From: Spirochaetota bacterium
Lineage (GTDB): Bacteria > Spirochaetota > UBA4802 > UB4802
Direction of reading: 5' to 3'
NCBI GenBank assembly: GCA_018399855.1
Contig: JAGYNX010000037.1
Location: 1-11,807 of the forward strand
Length of the DNA stretch: 11,807 nt
The notes below the pieces were generated by a model. It was given only the letters and a program-made list of their open reading frames with translations. It was not told the DNA's origin and ran no database searches. A program made the translations under genes and the position numbers. This document shows, piece after piece, positions 6,432-11,807 of the stretch. The stretch's first letter is position 1. Every line of letters starts with the position of its first letter.

Positions 6432-6665
6432 TTACTGGTTATCCCTGTTTTTTTTAAAAAGGCCTGAAAGCTCATCTACAATTGAAACATTATCATCCCT
6501 GGCCTTACCCAGAAAAAAACCAGCGCCAACCAGGAGGATGATAACCAGCGTTTTCAGTATTCCGAAAGTAAACAGTAGTATACCCAGCAGAAAACCGGCC
6601 ATGGCACCAAGTGCCTTACCCGGATTCATGTTAATCCATCCCTTGACTGTCTGGAAAAAATCCAT
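6432..6665 (-). CDS. DUF2273-like small integral membrane protein, 77 aa
   Basis: Two closely spaced hydrophobic helices (about 18-36 and 38-54) with the pattern GKALGAMAGFLLGILLF...GILKTL...GFFLGK match the small DUF2273 family (GK-x-x-G-x-x-x-G, then G-x-x-K-T, then G-x-x-x-G-K). The charged tail (55-77) contains DELSGLFKK, as is usual there. In Firmicutes such proteins often sit beside Asp23-family cell-envelope proteins, where they may act as membrane anchors; no Asp23 gene is present in this window. Its ATG directly abuts the efp stop (TAAATG, zero gap), which argues for translational coupling. Its specific role is unknown. Confidence 0.8.
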   Translation of the reverse strand: MDFFQTVKGWINMNPGKALGAMAGFLLGILLFTFGILKTLVIILLVGAGFFLGKARDDNVSIVDELSGLFKKNRDNQ

Positions 6666-7229
6666 TTATTTTTTAACCCTTTCCACGTACTCACCGTTAC
6701 GTGTATCAATTTTTAGGACATCACCTTCGTTGATAAACAGGGGTGCCTGAACAGTATACCCGGTTTCTACTGTTACATTTTTCATAACATTAGTGGCTGT
6801 ATCCCCCTTCACTCCCGGTTCTGCGTAAGTTACTTCAAGCTGAACAAATATTGGAGGCTCGATTGATATTGGATTCCCCTCATGAATTGAGATATCTATT
6901 ATATCACCTTCCCTGATGTAATTCATCAGGTCACCTGCAAGTTCACGATCAACTGAAACCTGCTCAAAATTTTCGTTGTCCATGAAAACCAGGCCTTCTC
7001 CTTCGTCATAAAGGTATTGCATCGGTCTTTTTTCTACCCTGACATCTTCAACTTTTTCCCCGCCCCTGAATGTCTTATCTATGATTGATCCCTTTGTAAG
7101 AGACTTCAGTTTGGTTCTCACAAAAGCAGCGCCCCTTGCAGGTTTTACATGCTGGTATTCCAACACTGAATAGAGATTACCATCTAACCTTATAACAGTA
7201 CCTCTTTTAAATTCATTACTCGAAATCAT
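6666..7229 (-). CDS. efp: Elongation factor P, 187 aa
   Basis: EF-P binds between the ribosomal P and E sites and relieves stalling at consecutive prolines. The length is normal for the family. The N-terminal KOW-like domain (about 1-62), the middle OB domain (about 66-126) and the C-terminal OB domain (about 130-187) are intact. The C-terminal signature is present (GDTATNVMKNVTVETG, then EGDVLKIDTRNGEYVERV). The loop that contacts tRNA reads HVKPARGAAF (27-36), placing Arg32 at the tip where most bacteria have Lys. The start has a good AGGAG 7 bases ahead. It lies 14 bases after the Xaa-Pro peptidase, in the conserved order aroQ, peptidase, efp. No obvious EF-P modification gene (epmA, earP, ymfI) is in the window. 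Confidence 0.98.
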   Translation of the reverse strand: MISSNEFKRGTVIRLDGNLYSVLEYQHVKPARGAAFVRTKLKSLTKGSIIDKTFRGGEKVEDVRVEKRPMQYLYDEGEGLVFMDNENFEQVSVDRELAGDLMNYIREGDIIDISIHEGNPISIEPPIFVQLEVTYAEPGVKGDTATNVMKNVTVETGYTVQAPLFINEGDVLKIDTRNGEYVERVKK

Positions 7230-7243
7230 TGGTCACTCCTTGT

Positions 7244-8320
7244 TTACAATATAATAATATCTTTTGATGAACCTGTCATCATTTCGGGGCCATCCGAACC
7301 TGTACAGATCATGTCCTCAATACGAATACCACCCTTTCCGGGCATGTATATACCTGGCTCTACTGTAATAACAATATTTTTTTTTAATCGCATTGTTCCT
7401 CCCGGTTTTACTGCCGGAAGTTCGTGAACTTCGAGTCCCACACCATGTCCAAGGGAATGGCTAAAGAATTCTCCATAGCCTTGATTTTTAATCACGTCCC
7501 TTGCCTTTGTGTCAAGACTTCCAGTGGTAATTCCCGGGCGTATAGAATTGATTGCGGTTTCCTGTGCTCGCAGTACAATGTTGTATATATTCCTGAATTC
7601 GCTGGTAATGTTATGCAGGAAGACAGTTCTTGTCAAGTCTGAATTGTACCCCTTATATGTACATCCCATATCTATCAGAACCATGTCTCCTGGTTCAAGT
7701 TTTTTCAAGTCGCCTGTCTTGTAATGTGGACGTGAAGAACCGGCACCGGATGCAACAATTGATTCGAAGGATGTACTGCTTGCTCCATGTGTGCGGTAAT
7801 AATGCTCTATCTCAACTGATATATCCCACTCAAGAATACCAGGTTTAATTATACCCAGCAGGTGCGAAAAACAGCCATCTGTTATTGAAGCTGCTTTTCT
7901 AAGCAATACTAACTCACCTTCATTTTTGATCATTCTCTGTTCATTGACGATATCGCCCCCACCTCTCAGCTTAAATTTTTTTAACGAATTTTTAAACTGG
8001 AAATACTGGCTAAGGGGCATCGAATGTTCTTCCAGGTATAGCTCTTTTGCATTATCTTTTGCCAAAATCTCCTTCACCGCGGGTATCAACCCATTATCCT
8101 GTAAAATGAATGTGACCTTACGGGGAAGAATAGACCTGGCATATTCCTGGTAACGGCCATCTGATATGAAGTAATACGAATTTTCGGTTATAACCATACT
8201 CGCGTAAGAACCATCGAATCCGGTGAGGTAATGGATATTAGGAATTGAAGTGATAAGGTATGGTATGGTTTCATTATCAATTAGTTTTTTTTTCAAACGC
8301 CTGAGCCGCTTCATACACAT
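7244..8320 (-). CDS. M24-family Xaa-Pro aminopeptidase/dipeptidase, 358 aa
   Basis: This is a metalloprotease predicted to cleave the bond before proline in peptides. The C-terminal pita-bread domain has all five metal ligands: Asp217 (LIDMG), Asp228 (NSDLTR), His292 (SLGHGVGLEVHE), Glu321 (TVEPGIY) and Glu335 (GIRIEDM). The N-terminal creatinase-like domain (about 1-130) contains NIHYLTGFDGS. The length is typical of the PepQ/YqhT-type enzymes next to efp in many bacteria. The first ATG directly abuts GACGGG, leaving no room for a ribosome binding site. Met3 (8314) lies 6 bases after GGG and is the more likely start, which would shorten the protein by two residues. It follows aroQ by 7 bases. 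Whether it prefers dipeptides or longer peptides cannot be read from sequence. Confidence 0.95.
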   Translation of the reverse strand: MCMKRLRRLKKKLIDNETIPYLITSIPNIHYLTGFDGSYASMVITENSYYFISDGRYQEYARSILPRKVTFILQDNGLIPAVKEILAKDNAKELYLEEHSMPLSQYFQFKNSLKKFKLRGGGDIVNEQRMIKNEGELVLLRKAASITDGCFSHLLGIIKPGILEWDISVEIEHYYRTHGASSTSFESIVASGAGSSRPHYKTGDLKKLEPGDMVLIDMGCTYKGYNSDLTRTVFLHNITSEFRNIYNIVLRAQETAINSIRPGITTGSLDTKARDVIKNQGYGEFFSHSLGHGVGLEVHELPAVKPGGTMRLKKNIVITVEPGIYMPGKGGIRIEDMICTGSDGPEMMTGSSKDIIIL

Positions 8321-8327
8321 CCCGTCT

Positions 8328-8774
8328 TTAACTGTTTTTTATATAATCTATTATCGCTTGTAATCCAAGTATATACGAGTAATATCCAAAACCGGATATC
8401 TGGCCGACACATGAGGGAGCAATTAGTGAATTTTTTCTAAATGATTCACGACCGTGTATATTTGAGATATGCACTTCAACCGCGGGAATTTTACACGCAA
8501 TTATCGCGTCATATATGGCAACGGAAGTATGTGTATATGCTGCAGGATTTATAACAAGTCCGTTATAATCCCTTTTCTTCTGTATTACATCAATGATGTC
8601 CCCTTCATTATTCGACTGGTATATTGATACTTCAATGTCAAAATCAGATGCAGCTGTTTTAATTTTATTATCAACCTCTTCAAGTGTAAGGTTGCCGTAA
8701 ATACCAGGCTCTCGTGTGCCCAGTAAATTAATATTTGGTCCATGAATCACCAGAATCTTCAACCGATCACCCAT
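8328..8774 (-). CDS. aroQ: Type II 3-dehydroquinate dehydratase, 148 aa
   Basis: This enzyme dehydrates 3-dehydroquinate to 3-dehydroshikimate in the shikimate pathway to aromatic amino acids. The type II hallmarks are all present: HGPNINLLGTREPGIYG (11-27) with Arg21 and catalytic Tyr26, NNEGDIID (55-62), NPAAYTHTSVAIYDA (76-90) with Asn76 and His82, and VEVHISNIHGRE (99-110) with His102 and Arg109. Length is normal for this dodecameric enzyme. GGGGAG lies 7 bases before the ATG. It begins 17 bases after the TPR gene and precedes the peptidase gene by 7 bases, as in the yqhS-yqhT-efp arrangement of B. subtilis. No other shikimate gene is in the window. Confidence 0.98.
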   Translation of the reverse strand: MGDRLKILVIHGPNINLLGTREPGIYGNLTLEEVDNKIKTAASDFDIEVSIYQSNNEGDIIDVIQKKRDYNGLVINPAAYTHTSVAIYDAIIACKIPAVEVHISNIHGRESFRKNSLIAPSCVGQISGFGYYSYILGLQAIIDYIKNS

Positions 8775-8791
8775 TTTATTCTCCCCGTTTA

Positions 8792-11629
8792 TTATTTCGT
8801 ATCTTTTTTATATCCATAATAATCGTACAGGTTCTGTGCTTTAACCCTCGTTAATACGTTCATACTATCTGATTGCAATGTATTCAACAATTCCCTGGAT
8901 CTTTCAACCTTACCCCATTCATTCAGCAGTATTGCGAGTAACATCCGCGATTTTATTACGAAATCATTTTCAGCGTTTTTCTTTTTGGCAACATTTTCAA
9001 GATATCCAAAAGCACGGGATGGATTATTATACACATGCAAACTTAACAACCCCAGGTAGTATGTACTTTCTTCCCAGTATTCACTCTGATCCTGCGCAAC
9101 CTTGTAATAGAAATAATAAGCGGTTTTATACATATTCCTTTTTAAATAAAGCCTGGCATAGTAATAATTTATTATTGACGTATTACCACTATATTTCACA
9201 AGCATTCGTGCATATTTTTTAACATTATCCAGATCATCACGAATATAATAATATTCCAGACACTGTCGAAGCACCTGCTCGGCGTACATCGATTTCAAAA
9301 TCTGGTTTTGATGTTTATTGAAGATATCCATTGCCTTGTCATCTTCATCCAGGCCGAAATATGAAAGAATTTTTACCGCATGTTTTCTGACTTTATACTC
9401 TTCTTCATCTATGTTTTCAACAAGCTCTATGGCCTCGGAGTATTTTTGCTTTTGAATATACAGGTCTGCCAGCTCAAACCTTGTTTCAAGTATCTTACTT
9501 GAGCCTGGTACGTCAATTAACAGTCTTGCAAAATACTCCATTGCGCTTTCATATGATTTCATTTTTTTATAGTACGCTGCAAATTGAAACAATACTTCGG
9601 AATAGATTTCATTATTGTTTCTTACCGCGTTAACAATGTTGACCACTGTACCGGTATCATCCTGCTTTAATGCGGAATCAGCAACCATCACGAGATCTGC
9701 GGGTTTGAAGTCGCTGAGAGGGATCTGCATAAATATTGTATAGGCGGTCTTGTATGCTTCCAGCATATAATAACTCTTTGCCAGAAGAATTTTCAATTGC
9801 TTTCCCGTGTAGCTTGATTCATTCACGATATCAGCATTATTAAGCCGGTTTACCACTGTACGATAATTTTTCGCATTAAAGCAGGAGATCATATAATACA
9901 ATAATACTGATTGTTCCCTTTCTCTTTTCGGAGCTTCGAGGTATTTACGGTAATAATACGCGGCCGCGTCATACTTGCCGGCTTTAAACTGTTCATCGCC
10001 CCTGTTGATCAAGATATTACCTGAATAACTGGAATTGGGATAACGTGATAATATAAAATCTTCATACCTGTTTACATCGCCATTATGTTGCTGCAGATCA
10101 TTTGCAAATTCATAGAGAAAAGCTGCCAGGTCATCCTTTCCATGATAGTATTTCATTAGTACTTGTACAATTGATTCAGCTTTTTTAATATTCCCCTGTT
10201 TGAAATATGCCTGTACCATAATTCTGTATGCTTCGTACTTGTATGATGCTTTTTTCAAATTGATATATGATTGCATCAATTCTATTGATTTCTTGTAATC
10301 CTTCTTCTCATAATACGCTTTTCCCAGGAAATAATTCGACTCATTCAAATATTCAGAGAAAGGATTAAGTTCGCGTATTTTTTCAAAACCGGCAAGTGCT
10401 TTTTCCACTTCTCCCTGCTTCATATACACCCTGGCCAGCAGAAACTGTATCCTGTCAATATCTTCATCATACGTATGCTGAGAAAAAAGATATTCAAGAA
10501 TCCTTTCGGCGTCCTCCAAACGGTTGACGTCAAGATATACGTTCGCAAGCAACAACATTGTATTTTTTTGTGTTTCCGGATCATTAACAGATACCGAATC
10601 TTCCAGGTATGGAATTGCTTTCTCGGGATCGCTATCCAGGTAAAGCTTACTCAATACCATGGACGCCTGGCTTTTCAACTCCATGTTCACTGTTTCTCTG
10701 CGAACTTCCTCAAGTAACTCAATTCCTTCTTCTTCACGCCTTGTGCCTACCAGCATTTTACCCAGTTGATACTTGGAGTTATAATACCATTGTGAATCTT
10801 CACCAATTAATATAAATGACTCCAGGTAGAATCGTGCTGTTGATACTTCATTTATTTCCAGGTAGGATAATGCCTTGTAATACCGGGCATCATAAAACGG
10901 AGATTCTTTTAAAAGTGAATCTGGGATCGAGCGAAATATTCTAAGTGCCTTCCCATGGCTTCCCTTCAACTGGTATGATCGACCCACGATAAGACGGGCC
11001 CTTGAAGCTGTCTTTATATTTCCAAGTGAATACATTAAAGGTTCAAGCAGATCCAGTGCCTCCTCGTATTTTTTATTCTGGAACATTGCTTCACCAATTT
11101 TTACAATTCTGTTATTGTCCCTTGATTTCTCATCGCTGCGGGTAACCGCCTTCTTCCATTCGATTATTGCTTCGTCATATCGTTCCTGGTTGTAATATAT
11201 TTCTCCTATCCTGTCATAAGAGGCCACTATAAGTTTTTTGTTAATACCCTTGGCAATAAATCGCCTGAATTCTTCGATAGCCTTTATATAATCATTCATA
11301 TAAAAATACGCTTCGGCAATCCAGTAGCGTGCTTCAGAACATAATTCAGGTGTTGAACAAATCAACAGAAACCTGTTAAATTCGAATATGGCAGACTTGT
11401 ATTTTTTTTGATTGAATATGGACCTGGCAAGGTAGAACCATGCCCTGTCCCGGTACTCATCGTCGGTATCAACCACCTTGCGGAATATTAGTTCAGAAGA
11501 TCCATAATTCCCGGATTTAAATGCCTCCATACCCTGTTCGAACAGTTGTGAAGAGCTGGAATTTGCAGCTGAGATTACACTGAATAAAGAAATTAATATA
11601 AATGTTATAGTACATATTTTTCGCATCAT
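8792..11629 (-). CDS. Exported large TPR-repeat protein, 945 aa
   Basis: An N-terminal signal peptide (MMRKICTITFILISLFSVISA, cleavage likely after residue 21 or 22) has no lipobox Cys at the cleavage site, so a soluble or outer-membrane-associated periplasmic protein is likely. The rest is almost entirely TPR-like helical pairs with recurring A-x-Y-x-x-G/A and Y-x-x-A-I/L-x-x-F patterns, from the first at about 27-60 to about 935. Examples are YWIAEAYFYMNDYIKAIEEF and FLGKAYYEKKDYKKSIELM. The early repeats resemble BamD/YbgF-type (CpoB) TPRs of envelope scaffolds, but no partner domain is present. Its ATG overlaps the cinA stop (ATGATG). Met1 is 4 bases and Met2 is 7 bases after AGGA, so Met2 is an equally likely start. 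Binding partner and role are unknown. Confidence 0.88.
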   Translation of the reverse strand: MMRKICTITFILISLFSVISAANSSSSQLFEQGMEAFKSGNYGSSELIFRKVVDTDDEYRDRAWFYLARSIFNQKKYKSAIFEFNRFLLICSTPELCSEARYWIAEAYFYMNDYIKAIEEFRRFIAKGINKKLIVASYDRIGEIYYNQERYDEAIIEWKKAVTRSDEKSRDNNRIVKIGEAMFQNKKYEEALDLLEPLMYSLGNIKTASRARLIVGRSYQLKGSHGKALRIFRSIPDSLLKESPFYDARYYKALSYLEINEVSTARFYLESFILIGEDSQWYYNSKYQLGKMLVGTRREEEGIELLEEVRRETVNMELKSQASMVLSKLYLDSDPEKAIPYLEDSVSVNDPETQKNTMLLLANVYLDVNRLEDAERILEYLFSQHTYDEDIDRIQFLLARVYMKQGEVEKALAGFEKIRELNPFSEYLNESNYFLGKAYYEKKDYKKSIELMQSYINLKKASYKYEAYRIMVQAYFKQGNIKKAESIVQVLMKYYHGKDDLAAFLYEFANDLQQHNGDVNRYEDFILSRYPNSSYSGNILINRGDEQFKAGKYDAAAYYYRKYLEAPKREREQSVLLYYMISCFNAKNYRTVVNRLNNADIVNESSYTGKQLKILLAKSYYMLEAYKTAYTIFMQIPLSDFKPADLVMVADSALKQDDTGTVVNIVNAVRNNNEIYSEVLFQFAAYYKKMKSYESAMEYFARLLIDVPGSSKILETRFELADLYIQKQKYSEAIELVENIDEEEYKVRKHAVKILSYFGLDEDDKAMDIFNKHQNQILKSMYAEQVLRQCLEYYYIRDDLDNVKKYARMLVKYSGNTSIINYYYARLYLKRNMYKTAYYFYYKVAQDQSEYWEESTYYLGLLSLHVYNNPSRAFGYLENVAKKKNAENDFVIKSRMLLAILLNEWGKVERSRELLNTLQSDSMNVLTRVKAQNLYDYYGYKKDTK

Positions 11630-11807
11630 GTAATCCTGGAACAGTAATTTCTAACAAGATTCATCGCAAAAATGGCAGACAGTTCCCTGTTACGCCACCT
11701 GTCATCAGTAAATTTTTCAGTATATGTGCGCAACCCTTCGGAAGTTGCAAGTCCGAAACAAACCATACCGACAGGCTTTTCCTTTGTGCCGCCCCCCGGA
11801 CCGGCAA
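11626..11807 (-). CDS. CinA C-terminal domain / NMN amidohydrolase PncC, 3' end (partial)
   Basis: The last 60 residues of a gene entering from the right edge begin AGPGGGTKEKPVGMVCFGLA, the signature GPGGG-T-x-E-K-P-V-G of the CinA C-terminal domain. This domain deamidates nicotinamide mononucleotide in pyridine nucleotide salvage. The protein ends in RNYCSRIT, and its TGA (11626-11628) overlaps the TPR gene's ATG by 4 bases, so the two are probably translationally coupled. The N-terminal part is outside the window, so full-length CinA (with a MoaB-like domain) cannot be distinguished from stand-alone PncC. Confidence 0.92.
   Translation of the reverse strand, partial: AGPGGGTKEKPVGMVCFGLATSEGLRTYTEKFTDDRWRNRELSAIFAMNLVRNYCSRIT

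Overview
The window is a compact, AT-rich bacterial chromosome segment (by eye about 40% GC). Nearly all coding capacity is on the minus strand, with short gaps and mostly good Shine-Dalgarno sites. No phage, insertion sequence, CRISPR or other obvious mobile element is visible. A 945-residue exported TPR protein, an iron-sulphur type 4 uracil-DNA glycosylase and a DUF362 protein with two 4Fe-4S motifs suggest a diderm, probably anaerobic, environmental bacterium. A spirochaete-like lineage is possible, but the sequence alone does not settle it.

Layout from right to left, the direction of transcription. The 3' end of a cinA/pncC-type gene (11807-11626) overlaps by 4 bases a large exported TPR protein gene (11629-8792). 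Then follow aroQ (type II 3-dehydroquinase), an M24 Xaa-Pro peptidase, efp (elongation factor P), a DUF2273-like small membrane protein, an unrecognised TPR-membrane protein with a beta-rich C-terminus, a DUF362/ferredoxin protein, and a small two-helix membrane protein with a cysteine-rich output module. Gaps run from a 4-base overlap to 17 bases, so this is probably one operon of at least nine genes. Its promoter lies outside the window. It ends at a hairpin (3625-3646) shared with the opposing tRNA unit.

Centre. Two tRNA genes with CAU anticodons lie on the plus strand (3450-3600): an initiator tRNA and what is most likely elongator tRNA-Met. They are preceded by a TTGACA promoter and followed by the shared terminator. 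Diverging from them is a two-gene minus-strand unit: a patatin-like phospholipase and a type 4 uracil-DNA glycosylase, 3 bases apart.

Left end. A GNAT-like protein gene (1385-249) has its own strong ribosome binding site. It converges on the 3' end of a truncated plus-strand membrane-protein gene (1-141), possibly a PAP2 phosphatase, with a 12-bp hairpin between them.

How the genes fit together. The order aroQ, Xaa-Pro peptidase, efp is a widely conserved bacterial neighbourhood (B. subtilis yqhS-yqhT-efp). The less ordinary part is what follows it: DUF2273, then three poorly understood proteins (TPR-TM-OB-like, DUF362 with two 4Fe-4S clusters, and a membrane-anchored Cys module). EF-P also carries Arg rather than Lys at the tip of its modification loop.
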